Shown: piece after piece, positions 11,149 through 22,065 of the stretch
How the letters are laid out: each line of letters begins with the position of its first letter
Numbering within the stretch: the first letter of the stretch is position 1
Made by a program: the position numbers and the translations under genes
Notes under the pieces: model-generated
Told to the model about the DNA's origin: nothing
The model's database searches: none
Seen by the model: the letters and a program-made list of their open reading frames with translations, nothing else
From: Gambelia wislizenii
Taxonomy: Eukaryota; Chordata; Lepidosauria; Squamata; Crotaphytidae
Length of the DNA stretch: 64,000 nucleotides
Reading direction: 5' to 3'
NCBI GenBank assembly: GCA_030847615.1
Contig: JAUMIR010000003.1
Coordinates: forward strand, 286,248,265-286,312,264

Positions 11149-12124
11149 TCAGTTTAAAGCCTTCCTAATCAGATCTTTCAGACTCTTAGCAAAAACATTC
11201 CTGCCAACTGCTGTGGGGTGCAACCCATCCCTTGCCAGTAGTCCACCTCCATGAAACCACACCCCATGGCCCAGGAAGCCAATCCGTTCCTGGTGGCACC
11301 ATCTGTGCAACCAGTTGTTCACTTCCACTATCTTTCTCTCCCTTCCTGGATCATGCCCTTCCACCGGAAAGACAGACAAAATACTACCTGTGCATCCAAG
11401 TCCTTCAGCTTCCTACCCAGAGCCTCATAAACCCTTTTGATATTCTGAAGGCTATGCCTTGCAGCATCATTCGTTCCCATGGAACAAAAGGAAGGGATAA
11501 CAGTCAGTGGGCTTCATGAGTCTCGTCAGCCTCTCTGATATATCACGGATTTTTGCAAATGGGAGACAGCACACCTCTCAAGACATTTTATCAGGCCCAC
11601 AAACTACTGATTCCATACCCCTCAGCAAAGGTCTCCTACCACCACCACATGCCTCCTCCGAGGATTGGCAGAAGCCACTTTGTGTGCTGAACCATCCAAG
11701 GTCTCATGCACATTCTCTGAGGCCTGACTCTGCTGCTCTCCTTCCAGTTCCTTGTCATCACTGACAAGGGAGAGAGCTTCAAACTGGTTCTGTAATTCCA
11801 AACTTGTAGAATGGCCCCTACTCCTTCTATTTCTATGAGTCACATTCTTCCAAACATCAACCTCCTGTGTATCAGAACTAACCTCCTCCACAGAGACATC
11901 CCCTGCATATTCCTGAACCAGGACCTTCTGCTCTGCTCTAAGAAAACCTCCTGCTCCCTAATATGCTGTATAGTGGCTAATTGGGCCTCAAGTTGCTGGA
12001 CCTTCTCATCCAGCAATACAACCAACTTGCATTTGCTGCAGGTGTAGTTTGGCACATCCACAGGCAAGAAGACAAACATCCCACAGCCGTTGGAGGTGAC
12101 TGCAGCAGTTCCCTCAATGTCCAT
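11149..12124 (-). pseudogene. CR1 ORF1 (Cys motif, coiled coil, esterase domain), broken
   Basis: Read from 12124 leftwards: a start, a CSKCKLVV Cys motif, a coiled coil (LDEKVQQLEAQLATIQHIREQE), a linker, then VVVVGD at about 11.63 kb where an SGNH/GDSL esterase block begins but the frame is lost at once, and, further on, an ARDGLHPTAVGRNVFA block at 11149-11379 holding the Asp and His expected of the esterase catalytic set. CR1 ORF1 proteins of this type bind RNA/lipid and are needed for retrotransposition in some clades (family knowledge). This copy is frameshifted at the nucleophile motif and is not functional. Confidence 0.75.
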
Positions 12125-12178
12125 ATTGAATACTCTGAAGTAGGCACTAGAACAGAACTCTGTGCCTCCCCCTCAAAC

Positions 12179-12610
12179 TGTCAGGGGATGACAGGACATA
12201 CAATCCCTGGCAGAAGCCAAAAACTGTCTCAGCAGACTTGGTATAAACCCTTTCCCAAGAATACGCACACACAGAGTGTTTCACGTCCAGAAAACAAGAG
12301 GTGCTTCAATCTTCAAAGTAGTTCAGCCATTCTCAATATCTATAGTCATCAGTCAAAGTGCTACACCAGACACCATAGAATCACAGGAAGAGAATATACA
12401 CATCAGCATAGCACTGACTTACTTAATCACATGGTTACGTGGCATCAGGTTTTTTTTTCTACATAGCTTGCACTCTAGTAACCCTCCTTTTGCAGTTGTG
12501 GCATGACTAGGCATGACTTGGCAGCTCATGGAGTCAGCCATTATGACTCAGCATGGTTTCTCCAATTGTCTGTCCATTTTAAAATGGAATTCAGTCACTA
12601 ACTCCTGATA
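12179..12610. repeat. Solo LTR (family A, longest copy)
   Basis: Runs from TGTCAGGGGATGACAGG to TAACTCCTGATA, so its ends form the short inverted repeat typical of LTRs (TGTCAGG / CCTGACA in the better copy at 21719). Length is about 430 bp. Matching partial copies are at 7459 and 21314. A GGGGAA-containing purine stretch on the minus strand right next to the 12610 end could be a polypurine tract, which would put the parent element on the minus strand; this is weak. No gag, pol or env is attached. Confidence 0.6.
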
Positions 12611-12842
12611 CAAATTCCCCGGCTAAACACACAAGCCAAACATCTCTGTCGGCCTCGCTCCTGTATGTCAAACTACAGAGACTGGGACTTCAGCTATAGA
12701 GAGAGCTACTGGCTGCTAGCTCCTCCCTCTGCCTCTCACCTACTTCCTCTCAACAGTCTCTGACTCACTTCCTCTCAACACAAGCAGCTCACCAAACAAA
12801 TGCTAATGAGTCCCCCCTCACACGGCAAGCCTACACTTGGAT

Positions 12843-13634
12843 CTAGAAGCCTGCAAAGAGAATCACTTCTGCCCTCTCCTGAGTACCCTCAATAACAGAT
12901 TTATTAGAGTAAGGGAGTAACACAAAACCTGAGGCCACACAATCATGAGTGCATTGAAAGCTAACACCCCCTCTGTCCAGAGTCTGGATACAAAGTGGGA
13001 AAACTTGTGATTGTTGTGCAAGGCAAGCAGATCCACTGACAGTATGCCGAATCTGTGCACAATCATCTGAAACACTAACAAATTTAGGCCTCACTCCGAA
13101 GTTAAGCAGGGACCAGCAAACTGTCCAAAGTTCGAGAAAATTGATACTGTAGTAACTTTCCACCTGAGACCACAAACCCTGAACCATCTGAGATTCATAG
13201 TGTACCCCCAACTCCTCAACGAGGCGTCAGTGGTCACCACTATCCTCCTGGTATCTCAAATCAGCATTCCTTGCAAAGGAACATCCGAGAGCCACCACCT
13301 CAGAGATTCCTTTAGTCAGGGTGAAATATAGGCCTGTAACTGACGTTTCTGAGCAATGTGATCTTGAAAGCGCAGGAGAGCCCATTGCAGTTGTCTCAGA
13401 TGGAATATGGCCCAGGGGACTGACTGGGTTTAGGCAAGCTACCATACTGCCCAATAATTTCTCTAGAGACATGCGGAGGAACTCTTCTTGGCTCAACACA
13501 TCCCTGACCAAGTCTTGTAGCTTCATTCTCCAATCGTCAGGGAGAAAGATGTGATACTTGATCATATCCGAGATGGTTCCTAAGTGCTCCAACCATTGAA
13601 CCGGTTCCAAGTGACTCTTGCCCCTGTTGATCAC
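12843..13634 (-). pseudogene. DIRS-like RT thumb and RNase H remnants
   Basis: Frame 13227-13634 carries HLGTISDMIKYHIFLPDDW followed by an LVRDVLSQEEFL segment and a LLGSMVACLNPVSPLGHIP segment, the usual DIRS run after the RT active site. Frame 12843-13211 begins MGVHYESQMVQGLWSQVE and has INFLELWTVCWSLLNF, the first RNase H blocks. It then degenerates before the last catalytic region. The two frames are separated by a shift, so no intact protein is made. Confidence 0.6.
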
Positions 13635-13858
13635 AAACCTATGGGACTCCAGACACTGGATGGTAGACTGAAAGCCAGTGTCGCCTTTTCAAGAGATGAC
13701 GCCCGTATTAACAGATCATCTGTGGGCAAGATGGATCTGGATATGCAGTTAGGCTTCCTGTAAATCTGAAGAGGCTAAAAAACCCCTTCCTGGATACCCT
13801 CTAGAATTGTCCAAAGAGTCTCCATGTGGAACTTGTGCTTGCCACCCAGTGATTAACT

Positions 13859-14179
13859 CTACAAAGGCAGAGAATAGCTCATCAATCCTTGTTTTAGTTT
13901 GAAACTAAAACTAGAAGGGAATAGGACCCCAAGAATTTCTCTGAGGTCAGCACTGGCTCTATTGCCTGAATTTGTAACAGCTGGTCTATAGCCTGATGCA
14001 TGAGGATCCGTTTCTATATGCAGGTTGTTGGACAAGATCGAATGAAAATTGGGGATGGAAGTGACAGGAAGTCTATTGCATACCCCTGACTGACCATCCC
14101 AAACACCCAGACATCTGAGGAGGTAGTCTCCCAGATTTGAGCAAATTGGGTCAGCCAACCTCCTATGGAAAGAGGCCAC
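13859..14179 (-). pseudogene. DIRS-like RT N-terminal remnant
   Basis: The DNA on the minus strand encodes, in changing frames, a segment resembling the DIRS RT opening (VGGRL...W....SD.WVLG...GY.I.F). The single open frame reads part of it out of register, so the protein as translated is not meaningful. It is placed correctly between gag and the RT thumb/RNase H pieces. Confidence 0.5.
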
Positions 14180-14332
14180 CAGCCAAAGAGACTGCCCTGT
14201 CTCGCTCCCTTGTTTGCAGGTTAGGGGAGTACCAGCTTGGAAGAAAATAGAAAAAGAACCTTTAGTAGGCTGTTTGGAGAATTCCAGTTTTGCCTGTAGG
14301 ATCTAAAATCCCTCCAATTAAACTGGCTCCTA

Positions 14333-14556
14333 GGAGATTTTCACACTATGCTGTTATAGTGTTACTATTCCACTTTATTTGCTATGGCTCCCTCCTGTGG
14401 AATCCTGGGCTTTGCAGTTAAGAGAGGGGCATTTGCAACTCTCAGTCAGAGAGATCTTAGGCCTCATTAAACTACAAACTCCAGAATGCCACAGGATGAA
14501 GCCGGAGCAGTTAAAGTGGAATAGTAACACTATAAAAGTGTAGTGTGAAAATCTCC
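14333..14556. mobile_element. 224-bp MITE with CTA target duplication
   Basis: Ends are GGAGATTTTCACACTA and its inverted partner TAGTGTGAAAATCTCC; inverted homology extends about 45 bp inward. The flanks are CTA on both sides (14330-14332 and 14557-14559), a 3-bp duplication. A 3-bp target site and GG...CC ends fit a PIF/Harbinger-type MITE (inference). No coding capacity. It interrupts the DIRS-like element and so is younger than it. Confidence 0.8.
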
Positions 14557-14653
14557 CTAGTCCCCCAAAAAGTTTGGTCCCCAGGTCAAAAAGATTTGCA
14601 ATCTTCCTCCTTAGGAAGGAGTGGAAGTGCTTCTTTTTTGTCTTTAGTCTCAA

Positions 14654-15397
14654 TCAAAACATCATCTGACATGTCACCAAAAGGTTTGGATCCTGTGAAA
14701 AGGCAACTAGTAAGGTTAGAGTTAGCTTTGCTATCTGCATTCCAATTTTAAGCCATAATTGGCGACCTGCAGCAACGTTCACAGCCAAGGATCTAGAAGA
14801 GAATTTTAGAGCATCCAAGCTAGTGTCTGCCATGAAGGCATATGCTTTAGAGAGTTTATAAGCACCCTGCTTGAATTTGGTCTCCCTCTCAGGGATGTCA
14901 ACCAGTATGCCCTTGGTCCACCTAATGGCCTCCCTAATAGCTAGGGCTGACGCTTCATGTACCCTGCACAGAAAAACCTCCACTTTTTTTTTTAAATCCT
15001 TAGGGCTTTTAAGGTTGTTGTCACCATCACAAGGAAAGAAGGGAGCCTGAGACCAATCCTTCCACAGGAGAATCAATGGCGGGGGGGGGGACAATTTAAA
15101 CTTATTCATATCATTTGTAGGTAATGTATAAAATGACTTGGTCACTATAGGGGACGGGCGACCAGTCCCAGGGTGCAGCCATTCGCCTTCCAACACTTCA
15201 GAAAACATTGCAGGAAAAGGAATAATATTATGGTCTAATTTGCCCTTGGATCTCAATTCAGGTAGTCCTTGAGTCTGAGATTCAGACTCACAGAGAGGCC
15301 CAAGTTTTGTTTTTGTTTTTTTTAACCTTGCATGCCAATATCTGAAAAGCACTGGCATCACACTGTCTAAATGAGACCTGATCAGCCAGCAAGTCAC
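14654..15397 (-). pseudogene. DIRS-like gag, C-terminal part
   Basis: A 247-codon frame without stops. Its C-terminal third reads AYAFMADTSLDALKFSSRSL and then AVNVAAGRQLWLK, which matches the alpha-helical tail common to vertebrate DIRS gag proteins (AD.S.DA...SAR....VAARR.LWLK). The N-terminal two thirds are proline- and lysine-rich. It ends where the frame is lost on the 3' side. The role by family is RNA packaging into particles. It could be mistaken for a host gene, but its position and the following RT argue against that. Confidence 0.65.
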
Positions 15398-15422
15398 ATT
15401 CCTCTAACAACTCTCCCCCATC

Positions 15423-16217
15423 TCAACAGAGACCTCTGACTCCTGATCCTCCCATGAAGTAACGACAGAAGAGTGTTGCCTCATATTTCACCTTTTTAGG
15501 TGGAGGGCCCACTCTGTTCTGGGAAATGGGAGTATCTCTAACTGCCTGCCCAAGTGTTGTGCAAAAGGCTAAGACACCTCTCTTTCTCTCCTTCCCTTCA
15601 TGAGTCTGGTCAGCAGCCACAGTCAATGAGGGAAATGGCGCAGCTCCACCCTCTGGACATTGCTTTTGGTGAGAAGGTCCCACGGCCTCTAAATCAAGGC
15701 CTAACAAGCCCGTCCCTTCCTCCTCAACCTGTTGGCCTACCAGTACAGTACACTGGACTACAAAGGCAATCCAGCTGGCCAGCTGGGGCAGGAGTTTGTT
15801 CCTGTCCAAAATAAGCAGGGGAAGGCAGGCGGGGGGAGCAGGATTCATCCATGCGCCAGCCGTAATGGCTGCCATGCCTAAGTCTCTTCAACAGCACCAG
15901 CATGGCCCACCTCAGAAAATGAGGCCCCGTCACAATCCAGTACTGCTTGTGTGGTCTCCAGGGAGAGGTGGGGGGAAACAGGATTCACCATGCTCCAGCT
16001 GTGAAGCCTCATTGATAATGCAAGCATGGTCCCCCTGAGAAAATGAGGCCCCATCACACTCTGCCGCTGCTTGTGCAGTCTCCAGGGAGCCTGCCAGTGA
16101 CCTCGAGAGGACCAGCAGTTCCCTTCCAGCCATCTGCCCTGACAATGGCAGAAACGCCATGACCCCTGAATCCTCCTCAGATGACAGGTCAAAGCAACAC
16201 AGGCTACAATTAGCCAT
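15423..16217 (-). pseudogene. DIRS-like gag, N-terminal part with internal duplication
   Basis: Frames 15423-15875 and 15930-16217 belong upstream of the gag tail. The likely start at 16217 (MANCSLCCFDLSSEEDSG) has a short Cys motif as many DIRS gag proteins do. The DNA contains a tandem duplication of about 122 bp: CAGAAAATGAGGCCCCGTC near 15914 and GAGAAAATGAGGCCCCATC near 16037 sit in equivalent contexts. Frames shift between copies. Confidence 0.5.
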
Positions 16218-16448
16218 CCTCTTGAAATTCTATCCAGAGCACTGGAGCTTGGATCTCCTCCCTGGATGCTAGTACTACTATTCTATTGGTTATTGCCCTG
16301 CCTGTCTGGAGCTCGAGTAGGAGCCAAACCCAGTCTAAAGGACTCCCTCCCCACACTGCTGGGGGAAAAAAAAACCTTTCCCACACTACAGTTTTAAAAG
16401 CTGTAATTACATACAAATGTATTCCCAACACTAGAAAAACAAGGGCCC

Positions 16449-16780
16449 AGTCTAAACAGTGAAAATATCCCTGGTGGAATTTGCTGGGAATCCTACCTGT
16501 CTAAACAGGATCCAGCGCCAATCCACACTATTTGGAAGGAAGGGGGCCCAAAACAGCAAATCTGAGGAGGTAAAAACCTTAGCAGATTTCCCCATACTTT
16601 TTCAAAAAACGCAAGGGGGTGCACATTTTTGCTCATTTGGACTACTGAACAATAAAAAAAAATTGAAGGGAAACACAAAGCTGATTGGCCAAGCGAGAGC
16701 GGGGGCGGGACTTGCTAGGAGGGCAAGTGCCCATTGCCGCCATGTTGGATTTTCGCCTTAGCGATGGCTCACTAAGGCAA
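16449..16780. mobile_element. Non-autonomous DNA transposon (TTGCCT-ended family), copy 1
   Basis: About 330 bp related to the reverse complement of 35671-35978. Shared landmarks include AGTGAAAAT near one end and CCATGTTGGATTTTC with CACTAAGGCAA at the other. The better copy shows TTGCCT at one end and AGGCAA at the other, so it looks like an inverted-repeat transposon. No ORF. Superfamily not recognised. Confidence 0.5.
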
Positions 16781-18739
16781 CAAAAAGGATCGATATTTTC
16801 TGTTTTGCTTTCTGGTAAAATTGGAGAATCTATCACACCAGCACACCTTGGGATGACTTAAAAAAACACAGCAGTGATGAAGAACTAATGCAAGTAAATC
16901 ACACACAACCGCCATCAGGAATGTGAGGCTTATCAGGGCTTCTGAGGCCAGAAAAACCATTTAGACATGTTGCTGCTGCTGTGAGATGCCAATACTATGA
17001 CGTATTTGGGATTCCCCCCCCCTCCCCGCCTGTAGATGGGCCCAAGATGAGGAACTGAACTTTTCACCTGTGAGAACATATTAAGTTTATGAACTGAAAT
17101 GACTACAGTCTCATCCCAGACATAAAAAGGTTTTTGGTTTGTTTGTTTGTTTACATTAGGCAGCTGAAATTGTACTTGATGAAAATGTGATCATTCTTGT
17201 AGCTTTAAAATCCAGAAATGACTTCTCTTTTTAAGATTATTCTTCAGATTAACACCACCAATTGCTCTTTATTCAAAATGTTTCTAACTGCTTAGCTCTA
17301 AAAAAAAATCTTACTTACAACACAAATTTTGTAGAATCAAGATCTTAATAGTTATTCATCAGAATTTCACATGAAAAAGTTGTTGCAACCCAGCCTTCTG
17401 ATACAGAGTGGCTACAGTCTTGTGTATCTGAGTATGCTAAATTCCACTGAAATACAGTACCACAGCAATCTAGTATGCCAGTTCTAAATGTAATTATTTG
17501 CCAGTTCCTAGGAAAATACTTCCAGGCTACCTTTGAGAACCAGACTTCAGTATTACTGCATTAAATAGAAGGGCAGAAATGCATCATTCATTAAAATGAA
17601 GTTGTAGTAATTTGACTACAGTACTGGCTGGGACTTCAGAAATCCAGGTGCCATTCCTCTGCCCCCATTAATGAATTACAGCAGTGATCTTGGAAAAGCC
17701 TTACTCTTTTAGCCTATCCTAACTCACAGAGAATTTCTGAGAAAAATGGGATGAATAGCCATGCATGCAGTTTTGAGTTCACTGGAAGAAAGGCAGGTTA
17801 TAATTGTAACAAACTGAACTCAGCAGGACTTCCAAGTAAACATGCATCTAACTAAACATTAGTCTGAAAGGTGACAATCTCTCTACCAGTAGTTTGTAAC
17901 TGTGCCGTTTCCTTCCCTATGGAAATGTTTGTTTTTGGACTATATAGAATCTACTTGATTATAATTTTAAGAGAGAGATACACAGCAAAGAAGATATCTG
18001 GGAAGTTCTTAGGAATTATACTTCATTTCAAAAGCTATCACTATGCCTTGGCTACCTAGCCTACAGTGAAAATAAATTCTGTTTTACCACAGATTATTTA
18101 ACACCCATAAATATCATCATATTCTGAGGGTTCAAGATACAGCATACAAACTAGGAAGCAACTGTGCTTTTGACAAAGTGAGCATGCTTAGGTCTTGAGC
18201 TGCACAATTTTTTCCTCACAGTTTCTCAAACTTTTTGAACTTTTCCATCCTCCATCTCCAGATTCATAACTTCTTCCATCAAGTGCCTCCAACTCCTACA
18301 GCTGATGCCAAGTTGATGTGTGGAGTTAATTTTCCTTTCCTGCAGCTAATACTTACAGACACACAAGTACTACTCCAATACTGGCAATAGAGCAGAAGCA
18401 GGGTATGATAACACTAATTCTCTTTTCCTTTAAAACAAACCCACAGATCATCCTGTGCTTCTTTTTTTCCTGACTCAGATGGCACTGATAAAGGAATGGT
18501 GATATAGTATCTGTACATGACCTTATGACAATGAATTATGGTCCACTGCAAAGCGCACCTAACCTATCCTAGTGGGGGAGGAATGTTCCAAAAATTTCAG
18601 TGTCTCATACTTCCCAAAACTCTTTTCCCCTTCACAATTCAGTGGTCATTTTTTCCCCAAACTATCCGACTAATACTTTGGAGAGCTACTGTCCTAACAG
18701 CTGAGTCCTATGTATGCTTATATAAATCCTCCCACTCTA
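16781..18739. other. No gene or clear repeat recognised
   Basis: About 2 kb without a recognisable exon, RNA gene or repeat family. Short (TTTG)n near 17137 and a C run near 17010. It could be intronic if the CpG island at 23 kb fires leftwards. Confidence 0.4.
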
Positions 18740-18741
18740 TA

Positions 18742-19296
18742 CAGGTTGAGTCTCCCCTATCCAGAATACTGAAATCTGAAATATTCCAAAATGTCCAGAC
18801 GGGTAGCTCAAATAGTGACACCTTTGGTTTCTGATGGTTCCGTGTACACAAACATTGGAGATTTTCACACTACACTGTTGTAGTGTTACTATTCCACTTT
18901 ATTTGCTATGGCTGCCTCCTGTGGAATCCTGGGATTTGCAGTTTAGGAAGGGGCATTTACAACTCTCAGCCAGAGAGCTCTTAGGCCTCACTAAACTACA
19001 AACCGCAGAATTCCATAGGAGGCAGCCAGAGCGGTTAAAGTGGAATAGTAACACTATAATGGTGTAGTGTGAAAATCTCCTTTGTTTCATGCAGAAATTA
19101 AAAATACTGTATATCAAATTATTTTCAGGCTATGTGTATACAGTGTATATGAAACATAAATGAATTTCATGTTTAGACTTGGGTCCCATCTCCAAGATCT
19201 CTCATTATGTAAATGCAAGTATTCCAAAATCCAAAATATTCCAAGATCTCAAATATCGCTGGTCCTAAGCATTTTGGATAAGAGAGACTCAAACTA
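18742..19296. mobile_element. Tigger-like DNA transposon, split by a MITE
   Basis: Begins CAGGTTGAGTCTCCC and ends GGGAGACTCAAACTA-like (here GAGAGACTCAAACTA), with TA on both flanks (18740-18741 and 19297-19298). Internal phrases CTCATTATGTAAATGCAAG and CCAAAATATTCCAAGATC fit a long-known Tigger-type family. No transposase. The 224-bp MITE at 18857-19080 was inserted into it later. Confidence 0.75.
18857..19080. mobile_element. 224-bp MITE, second copy
   Basis: Same length and ends as the copy at 14333 (GGAGATTTTCACACTAC ... GTGTGAAAATCTCC), differing by scattered substitutions. Flanks ATT and TTT may be a mutated 3-bp duplication. It gives a clean empty-site comparison, because the Tigger-like sequence on both sides is continuous once it is removed. 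Confidence 0.8.
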
Positions 19297-19298
19297 TA

Positions 19299-20527
19299 GT
19301 GGCTTTTACTTCTAGGTCTTTATTTCGAAGAGTGAAGCGTACATTCACTTACATTCAAAGATGCATGAATTTGGGCTAGCTTGGTAGCCAGCCAAAACTG
19401 GTGCTTACTACTGCTGAACTTTTAGCAATAGCTGAAGTGTTTAAGTCCACATGGTCATTCAAGCACTAGGCTAGAATAGAGCCATCTGTATTTTCTTGAG
19501 CCTAAGACACACTTCCAAAGCACCATGATCTTGCTGATTTTTGAGCCTTTCAAAAATACTCAAAACCTTCAGCCCTTCATCAGAACAGAATTTTCTGTTA
19601 GAATTAAAAACCTACTCACTGGTGGCAAGCTACACATGTTTTAATGAATTTACTAGGCGCTTTCTTTCTTTTCTTTTTCTTTTAATAATGGAGGTACATC
19701 AGATCGGTGTTTAAGATATACTGTAAGGTCCACAGAGACAATGTATGCACCAACCTGAGAGAATTAGGCTTTGCATACCATTCTTTACATATTATATATT
19801 AGACTATGCCCCATAAATCCCACAGTAGTAAATAATAGTCCCAATGAAGTTACCATTATAGCAAGCAAACATACAGTAGTCAAGTGTCATCCTTTACTAC
19901 GAAACCTGTTCTGGCCAGTTTTCATTTTGCCTGTGAGTGTTTACTAAATTAAAGTTTAGACAGGCCTAATGTTATGATTCATAGGATTTTAAATTAAAGT
20001 TCCATATATGTTTTCCAAATCTTTTCACTTGCCTTAAAATGGGAAAAGTTTAGTATACAATATTGTTTGACAGTTTCCAGAGAGGCAAAAACTGGCATCA
20101 GAAGGGGTTAAGGAGTAAGAGGTAGGAAATGCAGTTGATTATTTAACTATTTTGATGGAGAGGCCTTCTGTCACTCTGCCAAGAAAAAAACAGAAGGCAC
20201 AGTGAGGGAAAGGACACAACTTCTTGCTTCTTACTTTATCTTGCTATTCTGCCCCCCACACACACACACAAACTTACAACCTTGTGGGGAATCTTTTTAA
20301 ACTCCATGCTTCATACATGACCACTTAATGTAATTAATGCTGCTAATAATGCCATAACGGATCACAGTGAAATATAAACAAAAGGACATAAGCAAGACCC
20401 CATAAAATACTGGCCTTTTAATCTAATCTGGTCACCTGTCAAATCTGACAGCTGGATTCAGTGCCCCCACCCACCCCCAAAAACACTATGAATACTATTT
20501 GCTATTTTCTTCTTTGTATCCTATAGG
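19299..20527. other. No gene recognised
   Basis: Nothing recognisable apart from short C and CA runs near 20250. No exon or repeat family assigned. Confidence 0.4.
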
Positions 20528-20528
20528 A

Positions 20529-20752
20529 AGCCAGTGTCGTGAGTGGTTTGAGCATTGGACTATGGCTCTCAAGACCAGAGTTAAAATCCCCATTCAGCCA
20601 TGGAAACCCACTAGGTGACCTGGGGCAAGTCACACTCTCTCAGCCACAAAGGAAGACAAAGGCAACACCCTGCCAAACAAAGCTCGTCAAGAAACCCCTA
20701 GATAGGATTACCATAAGTCAGAAACGACTTGAAGGCACACAACAACAACAAA
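20529..20752 (+). repeat. tRNA-derived SINE with BovB-type 3' end
   Basis: The head GTGGTTTGAGCATTGGACTA resembles a tRNA A-box region; the middle has CAGCCATGGAAACCCACTAG and GGGCAAGTCACACTCTCTCA; the 3' end CCATAAGTCAGAAACGACTT plus GAAGGCACACAACAACAA is the BovB-like tail used by squamate SINEs. Nearly complete copy. Confidence 0.85.
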
Positions 20753-20969
20753 TCCTATTTCAATATCTTCACATCTAAGCTAGTATGGTTATTAGGGGAT
20801 GAAAATACTGTATATGCTCCAATTTAGAATGAGCCCCTGTCTGTAATCCTAAAAACATTTTTAGACACACCTCCTAGTACTCCTGATGATATAGAGCACA
20901 CTCTTTAAGCCCCATTTTAATTATGGCCCCCAAAGAACTGTAACCAAGTTTAACAGGAGCTTAACTGTA

Positions 20970-21312
20970 ATAACAGTAGTAGTAATATTTTATTTCTTAC
21001 CTGCTTTTCTCCAAGGCTCAAGGCAGGGTACAACATAATTAAAATAAAATATACAACTAAACACATAAAACTATTTAACACCTAGGTTTAAACACATAAA
21101 TATAAGATTTAAACAACCATTACACATCAAAATAATCCATACATGAACTTAAAATATACTAATTTAAAATTCATAGTTTAAAGTTGACTGGGTAGGGCTG
21201 CCGGAAGAGATACGTCTTTAATACTGTTTTAAATTCAGACAGCACGTTTAAGCTGTCAGCAGGTCATTCCACAGTCTAGGGGCAACTGACAAAAAGGTCC
21301 TCTGGGTAACAG
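20970..21312. repeat. Old interspersed repeat (L2-like 3' module, tentative)
   Basis: Contains TTTTATTTCTTACCTGC, TTCTCCAAGGCTCAAGGC and a long AAATAAAATATAC stretch, then GGAAGAGATACGTCTTTAAT and CATTCCACAGTCTAGGGGC, phrases widely dispersed in lizard genomes. The LTR pair that follows is inserted in or beside it, and similar sequence resumes at 21980-22060. Confidence 0.4.
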
Positions 21313-21313
21313 T

Positions 21314-21719
21314 TGTCGAGGGATGATAGGACAATCCCCGGCAAAAGCCAAAAACTATCTGAGCAGACTTAGTAGCAACTTAGTAGTTCCCAAGAATACT
21401 CGCACACAGAGTGTTTGACATCCAAATAAGCAGGAGGCACTTTCATCTTCAAAGTCAAACAGTTCCAATATATATACAGATATTTACAATTGAAGGAGAA
21501 ACTGCTTCACCAGGCATCAGCATTCCCAAGAAGAGAGTGAGCTTTGGACTAGCTCACATATAGATAGATAGATAGATAGATACACATCTACAGAACATTG
21601 GCATCTAGTAGCCTGACTAGGCATGACTTGGTAGTTCATGGAGTCAGCCATTATGACTCAGCATGATTCTGCACTTGTTTGGCCATTTTACAATGGAGTT
21701 CAGTATCTAACTCCTGACA
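21314..21719. repeat. Solo LTR (family A), left member of an inverted pair
   Basis: Starts TGTCGAGGGATGATAGGAC and ends CTAACTCCTGACA, the two ends of the same LTR family as 12179. Includes a (GATA)n microsatellite at about 21558-21582. About 406 bp. Confidence 0.65.
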
Positions 21720-21979
21720 TGAACTCCATAGAAAATGGCCAAACAACTGCTAAATCATGCTAGCCAAGGAACTGCCAAGTCAGGCTAGCCTTGAGGCCAC
21801 AGCTGCACAAGAAGGTTACTGCAGGGCAACTGCCTTGAGCTTGAAGATAAAGTGCCTCCTGTTTGTTTGGATGACAAACACTCTGTGTATGAGTATTCTT
21901 GGGAACGGGTTGCTGCTAAGTCGGCTGAGATATTTTTTTGGCTTCTGCTGGGGATTGAGTGTCCTATCATCCCCCAACA
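21720..21979. repeat. LTR (family A), inverted and truncated, right member
   Basis: Reads as the reverse complement of the LTR at its left: AACTCCATAGAAAATGGCC at the junction, CACTCTGTGTATGAGTATTC in the middle, CTATCATCCCCCAACA at the end. The two LTRs abut with their same ends facing each other. No internal genes lie between them. Confidence 0.6.
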
Positions 21980-22065
21980 TGATTTTCAGTTGTTTTCATC
22001 TGCACTATATGTTGCTTTGGGACCCACCTTGGGAGAAAGGCAAGGTGTAAAATAAATCATTAAGA

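Larger units (their letters stand above)
8217..12178 (-). mobile_element. Nearly full-length, decayed CR1 LINE
   Basis: A roughly 4-kb CR1 retrotransposon on the minus strand. From its 5' side (about 12.18 kb) it shows an ORF1 start with Cys motif and coiled coil, an esterase-like ORF1 domain, an ORF2 with endonuclease/RT, and the CR1 3' UTR near 8217. ORF2 is split by frameshifts and stops, so it is inactive. The 5' end abuts an LTR at 12179. Near-complete length is uncommon, because most CR1 copies are strongly 5'-truncated. Confidence 0.85.
12840..16430 (-). mobile_element. Decayed DIRS-like (tyrosine recombinase class) retrotransposon
   Basis: Minus-strand frames give, in order from about 16.2 kb down, a gag-like protein, an RT segment and an RNase H segment typical of DIRS elements in reptiles and amphibians. 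No tyrosine recombinase ORF is visible: the element is cut off near 12.84 kb, close to an LTR. A 224-bp MITE sits inside at 14333-14556. All frames are broken. A DIRS assignment rests on the gag tail and RT/RNase H phrases. Confidence 0.65.

Noticed and set aside
14654..15397. Host gene for the 247-codon frame
   Set aside because: Its C-terminal helix motif and the RT/RNase H remnants next to it fit a DIRS-like gag better; no exon structure.
20529..20600. tRNA gene
   Set aside because: The tRNA-like head does not give a full cloverleaf and is part of a dispersed SINE; the same applies at 33222, 49862 and the inverted copies.
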